Positions 28,616 through 37,329 of a stretch of DNA of 64,000 nt are shown one piece after another. The notes under the pieces were generated by a model, which was not told the DNA's origin, made no database searches, and saw only the letters and a list, made by a program, of their open reading frames with translations. The stretch is taken from contig NZ_WVZN01000038.1 of assembly GCF_011772445.1 (NCBI RefSeq), forward strand, positions 10,239-74,238, in the 5' to 3' direction. Every line of letters begins with the position of its first letter. The stretch's first letter is position 1. The position numbers and the translations under genes were made by a program. The DNA comes from Hydrogenophaga sp. GTDB taxonomy: Bacteria; Pseudomonadota; Gammaproteobacteria; Burkholderiales; Burkholderiaceae_C.

Positions 28616-31513
28616 ATGAACAAGGATCCCTCCAACTCATGCGGCTGCGGCGGCAGCGGCCGGCAGGCAAGCTGCGCGAAGGAGCCGGCCGGCGCCGAGT
28701 CGACCGTCTTCCACGTGAGCAACATGGACTGCCGCAATGAAGAAGCGCTGGTGCGACGGACCCTCGAGGGCCGGCCCGGCGTCGAGCGGCTGGAGTTCGA
28801 CCTGCCACAACGCAAGTTGACTGTCTTGCACAGCGGCGTCTCGGCGGATTCCCTGGCACAGGCGCTCCGCTCAGTCGGGATGAAAGCAGAGCACGCGCGC
28901 GACCCAGCGGTGACCACCACCTACCGCATCGAGAACATGGACTGCCCGAGCGAGGAGAAGCTCATCCGCTCGCACCTTGGGCCCGTCGAGGGCGTGCAGG
29001 ACCTGGACTTTGACCTGCCCGGACGCACGCTCTCGGTGAAGCACCTGGCGGCAGCGCGCGCTGAGATGGAGCGGGTCCTGGCCGCCATCGGCATGCGGGC
29101 ACAAGAGCAGAGCGCCAGTGCCCCTGCCCCGGTGCCTCCGGAGGCTGCGGTCCAGCCAACGGCCCAGCAGGCTGAATTCCGCCCCGTGGTAGCTGGCGAG
29201 GGCGTGACCTACCGGATCGAGAACATGGACTGCCCGACGGAAGAGGCGCTCATCCGTGACCGGCTGGGCAAGGAGCCGGGCGTCAGCGGACTGGATTTCA
29301 ACCTGATGCAACGCGTGCTGGGGGTGCAGCACACGCTCAACTCCACCGAGCCGATCGAAAAGGCGCTTGCTTCCATCGGGATGCGCGCCGAGCGCCAGGA
29401 CCTCGAGTCCGTGACCACGGTCCTTCGCATCGCGAAGATGGACTGCCCCACCGAAGAAAGCCTGATCCGCAGCAAGCTTCAGGGCATGCCCGGCGTGCAG
29501 GGCCTGGACTTCAACCTCATGCAGCGCACGCTGACCGTGCGCCACGCACCCGACGCGATCAAGCCCGCGGTCGAAGCCATCGAGTCGCTGGGGATGGAAA
29601 CCGAGGTCCAGACCACCAGCGAGCCGCGCGATCCGCAGGCGTCCCCGCAGAAGACCAATTGGCTGCCGATGGCGGTGTCCGGCGTCGCGGCCGTCCTCGC
29701 CGAAGGTGTGTACTGGGTCAACGATGGCAACCACTGGGCGGTCGTCGTGCTGGCCCTGGTGTCCATCTTCACGGGAGGCCTCAGCACCTACAAGAAGGGC
29801 TGGATCGCCCTGAAGAACCGCAACCTGAACATGAATGCCCTGATGTCCATCGCGGTCACGGGCGGCATGGCGATCGGGCACTGGCCCGAGGCGGCCATGG
29901 TCATGTTCCTGTTCGCGCTGGCGGAAGTGATCGAGGCAAAGTCGCTGGACCGCGCGCGCAACGCGATCCGGGGCCTGATGGACCTTGCACCGGAGACCGC
30001 GACCGTCCGGCAGGCCGATGGCTCATGGCAGGAGATCGCGGCCAAGGAGGTCGCCAAAGGGGCGGTCGTCCGCGTGCGTCCCGGCGAGCGCATCGCGCTG
30101 GACGGGCAGATCACGGCGGGCCGGTCGGCCATCAACCAGGCGCCGATCACCGGCGAAAGCCTGCCGGTGGAGAAAGCCGAGGGCGACCCGGTGTTCGCAG
30201 GCACGATCAACGAAACCGGTTCCTTCGAGTACCAGGTGACGGCGGGCGCCAGCGACTCCACGCTCGCGCGCATCATCCATGCGGTGGAGTCCGCCCAAGG
30301 CAGCCGCGCGCCCACGCAGCGGTTCGTCGACCAGTTCGCCAGGGTTTACACACCGGCCGTGTTCGCGGTGGCCGTGCTGGTCGCGGTTGTTCCGCCGCTC
30401 GCTTTCGGCGGCGCCTGGTTCGACTGGATCTATAAGGCACTTGTCCTGCTGGTGATCGCCTGCCCTTGTGCGCTCGTCATCTCCACGCCGGTCACCATCG
30501 TCAGCGGCCTGGCCGCTGCGGCCCGCCGCGGCATCCTGATCAAGGGTGGCGTGTACCTGGAGGGCGGCCGCAAGCTCAAGGCGCTCGCCCTGGACAAGAC
30601 TGGCACGCTCACCCACGGCAAACCGGAGCAGACCGACTACCTGCCCCTGGCGGGCGATGCGGATCAGGTTGCCATCTGGGCTGCGAGCCTGGCCTCGCGT
30701 TCGGACCATCCCGTGTCGCAAGCCATCGCGCGCAAGGCGAGCCGGGACCGTATCGTCCTGCAAGAGGTCGATGACTTCTCGGCCTTGCCCGGACGCGGCG
30801 TGCGTGGTCGCGTCGGCGGCCGGATGCTGCACATGGGCAACCACAGGCTCGCGCAGGAGTTGGGCCGCAGCGAAGCGGCGTTGCAGGCCCGGCTCGAAGG
30901 CCTGGAGCGCCAGGGCAAGACCGCGATCCTGTTGATGGACGACGCCACGGTGATGGGCATCTTCGCCGTCGCCGACACCGTCAAGGACACCAGCCGCCAG
31001 GCCGTGGCCGACCTGCAGGCCCTGGGCGTGCGCACGCTGATGCTGACCGGGGACAACCAGCACACGGCCGCCGCGATCGCCGCCCAGGTCGGGATCTCCG
31101 AAGCCCGCGGCGACCAGTTGCCCGAAGACAAGCTCAAGACCATCGAAGCCTTGATCGGCGGTGAAGGCCAGGTCGGCATGGTGGGCGACGGCATCAACGA
31201 TTCGCCCGCGCTCGCACGCGCGGACATCGGCTTCGCGATGGGTGCGGCCGGCACCGACACCGCCATCGAAACCGCGGATGTGGCCTTGATGGACGACGAC
31301 CTGCGCAAGATTCCCGCGTTCATCCGGCTGTCGCGCAGCACCGCGGCCATCCTCACGCAGAACATCGTTCTGGCCCTGGGCATCAAGGCGGTGTTCCTCG
31401 GACTGACGTTCACCGGGCATGCCACCATGTGGATGGCCGTGTTCGCCGACATGGGGGCCAGCCTGCTGGTGGTCTTCAATGGCCTGCGCCTGCTGAAGCT
31501 CAAGACGGCCTGA
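28616..31513 (+). CDS. pbrA: Cd/Pb/Zn-exporting P1B-type ATPase with four N-terminal HMA-like repeats
   Basis: Inner-membrane soft-metal exporter of 965 residues, longer than ordinary ZntA/CadA because of its N-terminus. A Cys-rich leader (CGCGG) is followed by four HMA-like repeats with MDC signatures (about residues 37, 107, 204 and 274), each followed by acidic EE or SEE/TEE, as in Pb/Cd/Zn pumps. The core has TGES, CPCALVISTP (about 615), DKTGTLTHG (about 659) and GDGINDSPALARADIGFAMG. The ATG at 28616 has GAGG nine bases upstream. It starts a run of eight plus-strand genes; the stop overlaps the PAP2 gene. Confidence 0.93.
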   Translation: MNKDPSNSCGCGGSGRQASCAKEPAGAESTVFHVSNMDCRNEEALVRRTLEGRPGVERLEFDLPQRKLTVLHSGVSADSLAQALRSVGMKAEHARDPAVTTTYRIENMDCPSEEKLIRSHLGPVEGVQDLDFDLPGRTLSVKHLAAARAEMERVLAAIGMRAQEQSASAPAPVPPEAAVQPTAQQAEFRPVVAGEGVTYRIENMDCPTEEALIRDRLGKEPGVSGLDFNLMQRVLGVQHTLNSTEPIEKALASIGMRAERQDLESVTTVLRIAKMDCPTEESLIRSKLQGMPGVQGLDFNLMQRTLTVRHAPDAIKPAVEAIESLGMETEVQTTSEPRDPQASPQKTNWLPMAVSGVAAVLAEGVYWVNDGNHWAVVVLALVSIFTGGLSTYKKGWIALKNRNLNMNALMSIAVTGGMAIGHWPEAAMVMFLFALAEVIEAKSLDRARNAIRGLMDLAPETATVRQADGSWQEIAAKEVAKGAVVRVRPGERIALDGQITAGRSAINQAPITGESLPVEKAEGDPVFAGTINETGSFEYQVTAGASDSTLARIIHAVESAQGSRAPTQRFVDQFARVYTPAVFAVAVLVAVVPPLAFGGAWFDWIYKALVLLVIACPCALVISTPVTIVSGLAAAARRGILIKGGVYLEGGRKLKALALDKTGTLTHGKPEQTDYLPLAGDADQVAIWAASLASRSDHPVSQAIARKASRDRIVLQEVDDFSALPGRGVRGRVGGRMLHMGNHRLAQELGRSEAALQARLEGLERQGKTAILLMDDATVMGIFAVADTVKDTSRQAVADLQALGVRTLMLTGDNQHTAAAIAAQVGISEARGDQLPEDKLKTIEALIGGEGQVGMVGDGINDSPALARADIGFAMGAAGTDTAIETADVALMDDDLRKIPAFIRLSRSTAAILTQNIVLALGIKAVFLGLTFTGHATMWMAVFADMGASLLVVFNGLRLLKLKTA

Positions 31514-32139
31514 TGGACACCCTGGCGCCGTCCACCGTGCAGCCGGTGAGGCACTGGCTGTATGACTGGGGCGGTGCCAACGTAGACGCGTTCCTCGCCA
31601 TCCAGCGCGCCTGGCCCGATGCCTGGCTCTGGCTGCCTGAGGTGCTGAGCACGGTTGGCAGTTATTGGGGAGCGCCGGCGGTGGTGCTGCTGTTGCTGGT
31701 GTGGCGCCGGATGCAGGCGCGCCGAGGTGCGGATTCGTTGGATGCGTCCTTGTGCAGTTTCGTGCTGGGATTCGCGCTTGCGATGGCCGCCGCGGCAGTC
31801 GCCAAGATGGCTTTCGCGCTGCCCCGTCCGTCCCTGGTGCTCGGGGAAGCCGTCTACCGGGCGGCCTCCGGCCCCGACAGCCGCTACACGCTGCCGAGCG
31901 GCCATTCGGTCTACGTCGGTGTGCTGGCGGTGGCCCTCTGGCCCCTGTTCGGATGGGGCGGCAGGGTCGGGCTGCTCGCGTTCGCCGCGGCGGTGGGCTG
32001 GTCGCGCATCGTGCTGGGCGCGCATTTCCCCGCGGACGTCATCGTCGGTATGGCGCTCGGCGGGATGTGCGTCGCTTCTGTGGGTCCATGGGCTGAACGA
32101 CTTGCGCGGCGACTGCTGGCCGCTGGAGCACGCCGATGA
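31513..32139 (+). CDS. pbrB: PAP2-family undecaprenyl-pyrophosphate phosphatase, PbrB-like
   Basis: A 208-residue membrane phosphatase with the three PAP2 motifs: KMAFALPRP, PSGHS, and SRIVLGAHFPAD. BcrC/PbrB proteins recycle undecaprenyl pyrophosphate; in lead resistance operons the released phosphate is thought to trap exported Pb(II) in the periplasm. It starts within the stop codon of the ATPase gene and ends with an ATGA overlap onto the TRAP gene, so coupling is tight. Confidence 0.88.
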   Translation: MDTLAPSTVQPVRHWLYDWGGANVDAFLAIQRAWPDAWLWLPEVLSTVGSYWGAPAVVLLLLVWRRMQARRGADSLDASLCSFVLGFALAMAAAAVAKMAFALPRPSLVLGEAVYRAASGPDSRYTLPSGHSVYVGVLAVALWPLFGWGGRVGLLAFAAAVGWSRIVLGAHFPADVIVGMALGGMCVASVGPWAERLARRLLAAGARR

Positions 32140-32708
32140 ACGCAGCCTTCCGGGCCGCGCTGCGTGGCGCCGGCGCGATCGACGCCGCGAACCGCCGGCT
32201 TGCGTTCATCGTCCGGTGGGGATTGCTGGTCAATGCCCTGCTGATCGCCGGTAATGCGATCAGCCGCAAGCTGTTCGGTGTCGCGTCCTCCACCATGTAC
32301 GACGTGCAACCGCACTTCTTCGCGGCAGCGGTGCTGCTCATGGCAGCCTACACCTTCAAGCGCGATGAGCATGTGCGCATCGACGTCTTCTCCGGGTTCC
32401 TTGGCCCGCGTGGCATGGCGTGGCTCGATCTGGCCGGCATCGCGCTGGTGCTGATGCCGCTGTGCCTGGCTGCGGTGTGGGTGACCTGGCCCGACTTCGT
32501 CACCTCATTCGTCACGGGCGAGACCCGCGCCAGCCGCGAAAGCCTCAGTCGGTTTCCCGCCTGGATCATGAAAGGGATGATCCCGCTCGGGTTCCTGAGC
32601 CTCGCCGCCCAGGGTGCGGCCGAGGCCGTCCGCTGCGTTGCTCACTTGGCGGGCGTGGCGCCCCGGCCGCTCGGGTCCGAGCATCCCGACCGCCACGGAT
32701 TCGCATGA
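32136..32708 (+). CDS. dctQ: TRAP transporter small permease subunit (DctQ family)
   Basis: A 190-residue protein with four membrane segments in the DctQ arrangement (YDVQPHFFAAAVLLMAAYTFKRDEHVRIDVF). With DctM it forms the membrane part of a TRAP importer for organic acids, driven by the sodium or proton gradient. Start and stop overlap the flanking genes by four bases. No DctP-type solute-binding protein gene is seen in this cluster, which is unusual for a TRAP system and odd between two lead-resistance genes. Confidence 0.88.
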   Translation: MNAAFRAALRGAGAIDAANRRLAFIVRWGLLVNALLIAGNAISRKLFGVASSTMYDVQPHFFAAAVLLMAAYTFKRDEHVRIDVFSGFLGPRGMAWLDLAGIALVLMPLCLAAVWVTWPDFVTSFVTGETRASRESLSRFPAWIMKGMIPLGFLSLAAQGAAEAVRCVAHLAGVAPRPLGSEHPDRHGFA

Positions 32709-34120
32709 GCCCGGACCTGCTCGCTCCGCTGATGTTCACCACGCTGGTCGTGGTCCTGGTCGCGGGATTCCCGGTGGCCTTCTCGCTGGCCGCCGTGGCG
32801 GCGGCTTTCGGGGTACTCGGCGTGGCGCTCGGGCACTTCAACGCGCCGTTTCTCCTCGCGATGCCGCTGCGCGTGCAGGGCGTCTTCAACAGCGACAACT
32901 TCCTGGCGGTGCCCTTGTTCGTGCTCATGGGGCTGATCCTGGAGCGCACCGGCGTCGCGGAGGACACCTTGGTCGCGCTCGGCCGGTTGTTCGGACGCGC
33001 GCCAGGCGGACTGCTCTACGCCACCATCATCGTCGGCGCAGTGCTGTCCGCGATCACCGGATTCGTCTCGGCATCGGTCATCGCCATGGGCCTGATCTCG
33101 CTGCCGGCGATGCTCAAGGCGAACTACGACGCGCGGCTGGCAACGGGATCGATCGCCGCCGCCGGCACCCTGGCGCAGATGCTGCCACCCAGCCTGGTGC
33201 TGATCGTGCTGGCGGAGCAGGTGGAGGTGCCCCTGGTCGACATCTTCCATGCCGCGCTGCTACCCAGTGCGATCCTGGTGGGCCTCTACCTGCTGTTCGT
33301 GCTGGCCGCCACTGCCTGGCGGCCGTCGCTCGCGCCGCCGATCACCGCCGCGGCGGAGGTATCGCGCAGGCAGGTGTGGCTGCAAGCCGCGGTGGCCGCC
33401 GGCGTGCCGCTCTGCCTGATTCTCACGATCCTGGCGTCGATCTATTTCGGCGTGGCCACGCCCACCGAAGGCGGGGCCATCGGCGTCTGCGGGGCACTGG
33501 CGATCGCCGCGGTTCGCCGCCGGCTTGCCGGCGGGCGCCTGAGCCAGGCCTTGACGAGCACGGGCGTGCTGTGCTCCAGCGTGATCTTCCTGCTGCTCGG
33601 CGCTTCGTTCTTCACGCTGGTGTTCCGGGGGTTCGACGGCCAAGTGTGGATCGAAGGCATCTTCAGGCACTTGCCTGAGGGGCAGGCGCCGTTCCTTATC
33701 GCCGTCACGCTGGGGATTTTCCTGCTCGGCTTCTTCCTCGACTTCTTCGAAATTGCCTTCATCGTGGTTCCCCTGATCGCGCCGGTGGCCCGCAAGCTCG
33801 GGGTCGACATGGTCTGGCTGACCGTCATGATCGCGGTGGTCCTGCAAACCTCCTTCATGCACCCCCCGTTCGGCATCGCGCTGTACAACCTGCGCAGCGT
33901 CGCTCCGGCCACGGTCCGGACGACGCAGATTTACGTAGGTGCGATCCCGTTCCTCGCGATCCAGCTCCTGATGGTGGGCGTCCTCGTCGCCTTTCCGAAC
34001 CTGGCGACCACCCAGCAGGTCCAGGTGCGGGCCACCGAGCAGGAGATCGAGGATGCTTTGCGGGCCCCTCCCGTCGAACCGGTGCCCGAGCCGGAAATCC
34101 CAGAACCCGAGAAGAAGTAG
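32705..34120 (+). CDS. dctM: TRAP transporter large permease subunit (DctM family)
   Basis: A 471-residue protein with about 12 membrane helices; typical segments include LAVPLFVLMGLILERTG, ATIIVGAVLSAITGFVSAS and SFMHPPFGIALYNLR. The C-terminus carries a Pro/Glu-rich tail (EPVPEPEIPEPEKK). It lies between DctQ (four-base overlap) and lspA (no gap). As part of the metal operon it may import a chelating or energy-yielding acid, but this is a guess. Confidence 0.92.
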   Translation: MSPDLLAPLMFTTLVVVLVAGFPVAFSLAAVAAAFGVLGVALGHFNAPFLLAMPLRVQGVFNSDNFLAVPLFVLMGLILERTGVAEDTLVALGRLFGRAPGGLLYATIIVGAVLSAITGFVSASVIAMGLISLPAMLKANYDARLATGSIAAAGTLAQMLPPSLVLIVLAEQVEVPLVDIFHAALLPSAILVGLYLLFVLAATAWRPSLAPPITAAAEVSRRQVWLQAAVAAGVPLCLILTILASIYFGVATPTEGGAIGVCGALAIAAVRRRLAGGRLSQALTSTGVLCSSVIFLLLGASFFTLVFRGFDGQVWIEGIFRHLPEGQAPFLIAVTLGIFLLGFFLDFFEIAFIVVPLIAPVARKLGVDMVWLTVMIAVVLQTSFMHPPFGIALYNLRSVAPATVRTTQIYVGAIPFLAIQLLMVGVLVAFPNLATTQQVQVRATEQEIEDALRAPPVEPVPEPEIPEPEKK

Positions 34121-34615
34121 ATGAACGAATCGATTCACAAAGCGCGCTGGTACGCGCTCGCTCTTGCCGTATTCGCCGGCGATCAGGCCACCAAAAGCTA
34201 CATCGACGTGACGCGGCCCCTGGGCTGGTCGCACGAGGTGACGTCGTTCTTCAACCTGGTTCACGTGCTCAACCCCGGCGCTGCGTTCAGTTTTCTCGCC
34301 GGCGCCGGCGGCTGGCAGCGATGGTTTTTCCTGGCGATCGCGCTCGCCGTTTCAGCGTGGCTGACATGGCAGCTGTCGCGGCCGCTGCGGAAACTGGAAG
34401 CCCTTTCGTACAGCCTGATCCTGGGCGGTGCCATTGGCAACGCCTTCGACCGCGCCGTCCGCGGGCAGGTGATCGACTATCTCGACTTCCACCTGCGCGG
34501 CTGGCACTGGCCGGCCTTCAACCTCGCCGATATGGCCATCGTGGGCGGCGCGGTTGCGTTGGTCCTGCTGTCGCTGATGAGCGTCGAGAGTCGCCAGACC
34601 AACAAGGAACATTGA
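34121..34615 (+). CDS. lspA: Lipoprotein signal peptidase (signal peptidase II), PbrC-type
   Basis: A 164-residue membrane aspartyl protease with four helices and the LspA boxes: GDQATKSYID, NPGAAFSF, GNAFDRAVRGQVIDYLDF (first catalytic Asp region) and FNLADMAI (second catalytic Asp). It cleaves prolipoproteins. PbrC of lead operons is a dedicated LspA, and this gene follows the PbrA/PbrB-like genes in one operon. A second, housekeeping lspA would be expected elsewhere. The ATG directly follows the dctM stop. Confidence 0.92.
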   Translation: MNESIHKARWYALALAVFAGDQATKSYIDVTRPLGWSHEVTSFFNLVHVLNPGAAFSFLAGAGGWQRWFFLAIALAVSAWLTWQLSRPLRKLEALSYSLILGGAIGNAFDRAVRGQVIDYLDFHLRGWHWPAFNLADMAIVGGAVALVLLSLMSVESRQTNKEH

Positions 34616-34630
34616 CCGAGTGGAGAGCAC

Positions 34631-35119
34631 ATGTCGCACCTGTTGAAATCCTTGATTGCCGTCGTCGTGATGCTGACGCTTGCCGGCTGCCTGAACTCGT
34701 CGGCCGCCCCCCAGAGTTCGTTCACATTGCTGGACGGCTCGACCAGGAGCACCGCCGACCTCAAAGGCAAGGTGGCCCTCATCAACTTCTGGGCGACGAG
34801 CTGCACCACCTGCGTGGCGGAGATGCCCATGCTCGTGAGCACTTACGAGAAGTTTCGCGGCCGCGGCTACGAAACCATCGCCGTGGCCATGAGCTACGAC
34901 CCGCCGACCTACGTCGTCAACTTCGCGCAGACGCGCAAGCTGCCATTTCCGGTCGCGATCGACAACACGGGCGCTGTCGCGACGGCGTGGGGTGACGTCA
35001 AGCTGACGCCCACCACGTTCCTCGTGAACAAGCGCGGCGAGATCGTCAAGCGCTTCGTAGGCAAGCCGGACTTCGCCGAACTGCATCAACTCATCGACCG
35101 GCTGCTCTCCGAAAGTTGA
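34631..35119 (+). CDS. TlpA-like thioredoxin-fold lipoprotein
   Basis: A 162-residue protein with a lipobox LAGC (about residue 21) and a thioredoxin fold with NFWATSCTTCVAEMP (active-site CTTC, about 56-59) and a cis-Pro region TPTTF. It is predicted to be a periplasmic, membrane-anchored thiol reductase. Being a lipoprotein, it is a natural substrate of the neighbouring signal peptidase II. It would help repair thiols oxidised or capped by Cd/Pb. Confidence 0.87.
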   Translation: MSHLLKSLIAVVVMLTLAGCLNSSAAPQSSFTLLDGSTRSTADLKGKVALINFWATSCTTCVAEMPMLVSTYEKFRGRGYETIAVAMSYDPPTYVVNFAQTRKLPFPVAIDNTGAVATAWGDVKLTPTTFLVNKRGEIVKRFVGKPDFAELHQLIDRLLSES

Positions 35120-35155
35120 GTGGCATCCATTTTTCTCTTCAACGACTTCTTCATC

Positions 35156-35797
35156 ATGATCAAGCGACGTGTTTTCTGCGGCCTGGCGCTGCCTTTGGTG
35201 GCGGGAACGAGTACCCCCCTCCACGCTCAGGAGCAATTTTTGGAAGGCAAACATTACCTGGAGGTGTCCCCTCGCCAGCCGACGAAGGATGCCAAGCAGG
35301 TCGAGGTGCTGGAGTTCTTTGCCTACAGCTGCTCGCACTGCAACGCGTTCGAGCCTGCGCTGGAGGCTTGGCTGAAGAAGCTGCCGCGCGACGTGCTGTT
35401 CCGGCGGATCCCGGTGGCCTTCCGCGAGGACCTCGTCATCCACCAGCAGCTCTATTTCGCGCTGGAGGCGCTGGGCATGGTCGAACAGCTGCACGGAAAG
35501 GTTTTCCACGCCATCCATGGCGAGCGTCAGCGCCTGGCCGCTGCGCCGGAGATCGCGGCCTTCGCCGCCAAGAACGGGGCCGATGGCAAGCGCATCGTCG
35601 AGACCATGAATTCGTTCGGCGTCGCCGGCAAGGTCAGGCAGGCCACGGCACTGGCCGCCGGCTACAAGATCGAAGGCACACCGTCGCTCGGGGTCGATGG
35701 CAGGTGGCTCACTTCGGGGTCCTTGGCTGGATCGAACCCGCGCTCGCTGGCCGTCGCCGATCACTTGATCGCGTTGGCGAAGAAGGCGGGCAAGTAA
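35156..35797 (+). CDS. dsbA: Thiol:disulfide interchange protein DsbA/DsbL type
   Basis: A 213-residue periplasmic oxidoreductase: signal peptide to about residue 24 (PLHAQ), active site FFAYSCSHCNAFEP with CSHC, and a cis-Pro loop GTPSLGV. It oxidises or isomerises cysteines in secreted proteins. The start at 35156 (MIKRR) is chosen because it begins a normal signal peptide; upstream GTG/ATG choices add a hydrophobic stretch without a better ribosome site. Part of the plus-strand Cd/Pb operon. Confidence 0.9.
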   Translation: MIKRRVFCGLALPLVAGTSTPLHAQEQFLEGKHYLEVSPRQPTKDAKQVEVLEFFAYSCSHCNAFEPALEAWLKKLPRDVLFRRIPVAFREDLVIHQQLYFALEALGMVEQLHGKVFHAIHGERQRLAAAPEIAAFAAKNGADGKRIVETMNSFGVAGKVRQATALAAGYKIEGTPSLGVDGRWLTSGSLAGSNPRSLAVADHLIALAKKAGK

Positions 35798-35883
35798 GAC
35801 TGGCTCCAGGGCCGATGACCATCTGAGCTGGTCCTAGCGCGCGTGCCGCGGCACTGATGCGCCAAACGGAAAGGGAGAACCTC

Positions 35884-37296
35884 ATGGACTTCGACGTCAT
35901 CATCATCGGTGGTGGCCCCGGTGGCTACCAGGCCGCCATCCGCGGCGCTCAGCTGGGCATGCGAGTTGCCTGCGTAGAAAACCGCCCGCGACTGGGCGGA
36001 ACATGCCTCAACGTGGGCTGCATCCCCTCCAAGGCCTTGCTGGAGTCCTCGGAGCGCTTCATCGAGGCGCGCACCGGCTTCGCTCGCCATGGCGTCATCT
36101 GTACCGACGTGCAGCTGGACTTGCAGCGGCTGCTGGCGCACAAGGACGGCGTGGTGGACGAACTCGGGCGCGGCATCGATTTCCTGTTCGGCAAGCACAA
36201 GATCACCCGGCTGCACGGCACGGGCCGGCTGGATGGCCCGGGCAGGGTTATGGTGCGGGACGCGAAGTCCGGCGCCGAGCGGGCGATCACTGCGCGTTCG
36301 GTCATCCTGGCAACCGGCTCGGCGCCCAGCACGGTGCCGGGAGTGCAGGTGGACGAACGGCGGATCGTGTCCTCCACGGGCGGGCTCAGCTTCGAGCAGG
36401 TGCCCAAGCACCTCGTCGTCATCGGCGGCGGCTACATCGGCCTCGAACTCGGTTCCGTGTGGGCACGCCTGGGGGCGAAAGTCACGGTCGTGGAGTATCT
36501 CGACCGCATCACGCCCGGCCTGGACGCGGAGATGGCGGCGCAGCTGCTCAAGATCCTGCAGAAGTCCGGCTTCGAGTTCATGCTTGGCACCAAGGTGACC
36601 GGCGCCCGGACCAGGGGCGAGGACCTCGAGGTCGACGTCGCACCGGTGGCCCAGGACCAGGCGGCAAAGTCGCCGCTCTCATGCGATGCCATCCTCGTCG
36701 CCGTCGGCCGGAAGCCGCATACCGAAGGCCTCGGGCTCGACTCCGGCGGGCTGAAGACGGACGCACGTGGGTTCATCCCGGTGGACCTCGCTTCGTTCGC
36801 CACCGCGGTGCCCGGCATCTATGCCATCGGCGACGTGATCGGGGGCGCGATGCTCGCTCACAAGGCTTCCGAAGAAGGCATTGCACTGATGGAGATGCTC
36901 GCCGGGCAAAAGCCGCGCGTGAACTACAACACCATTCCTTCGGTCATCTACACGGCGCCGGAGGTGGCATCCGTCGGGCAGACGGAAGAAGCGCTCACGG
37001 CTGCCTCCGTCCCCTACAAGGCGGGGCGCTTTCCGTTCGCGGCAAGTGCGCGGGCCAAAGCGAAGGCACACACGGCCGGGCTGGTGAAAGTGCTCGCGCA
37101 TGCCACCACCGATGAAATCCTGGGCGTGCACATCATCGGGCCGGAGGCAGGCTCCCTGATCCACGAAGCCGTCGTGGCGATGGATTTCAGGGCCTCGGCG
37201 GAGGATCTGGCGCTGTCCTGCCACGCCCATCCGACCTTGCCGGAGGCGCTGCGTGAAGCAGCCCTGGCAGTCCACGACAGGGCGTTGCACATCTAG
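35884..37296 (+). CDS. lpdA: Dihydrolipoamide dehydrogenase-like flavoprotein disulfide reductase
   Basis: A 470-residue FAD enzyme of the class I pyridine nucleotide-disulfide family. FAD site GGGPGGYQAA, redox disulfide GGTCLNVGCIPSK (about 36-48), NAD site GGGYIGLELG, and the C-terminal HAHPTL with the catalytic His, all as in E3 of 2-oxoacid dehydrogenases. No E1/E2 genes are near and it lacks an HMA or terminal Cys pair, so it is not MerA. As a stand-alone E3 at the end of the metal operon it may supply cytosolic reducing power. GGGAG precedes the ATG. Confidence 0.88.
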   Translation: MDFDVIIIGGGPGGYQAAIRGAQLGMRVACVENRPRLGGTCLNVGCIPSKALLESSERFIEARTGFARHGVICTDVQLDLQRLLAHKDGVVDELGRGIDFLFGKHKITRLHGTGRLDGPGRVMVRDAKSGAERAITARSVILATGSAPSTVPGVQVDERRIVSSTGGLSFEQVPKHLVVIGGGYIGLELGSVWARLGAKVTVVEYLDRITPGLDAEMAAQLLKILQKSGFEFMLGTKVTGARTRGEDLEVDVAPVAQDQAAKSPLSCDAILVAVGRKPHTEGLGLDSGGLKTDARGFIPVDLASFATAVPGIYAIGDVIGGAMLAHKASEEGIALMEMLAGQKPRVNYNTIPSVIYTAPEVASVGQTEEALTAASVPYKAGRFPFAASARAKAKAHTAGLVKVLAHATTDEILGVHIIGPEAGSLIHEAVVAMDFRASAEDLALSCHAHPTLPEALREAALAVHDRALHI

Positions 37297-37329
37297 GCTG
37301 AGGTCGCCAAACGCGGTCCAGAGCCCGCC

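Noticed and set aside
30023-32025. Long minus-strand open frames opposite the Cd/Pb ATPase and PAP2 genes
   Set aside because: Compositionally antisense, with no start signals; both opposite genes are unambiguous.
35884-37296. Mercuric reductase
   Set aside because: There is no N-terminal HMA domain and no C-terminal Cys pair; the C-terminal HAHPTL motif is that of dihydrolipoamide dehydrogenase.
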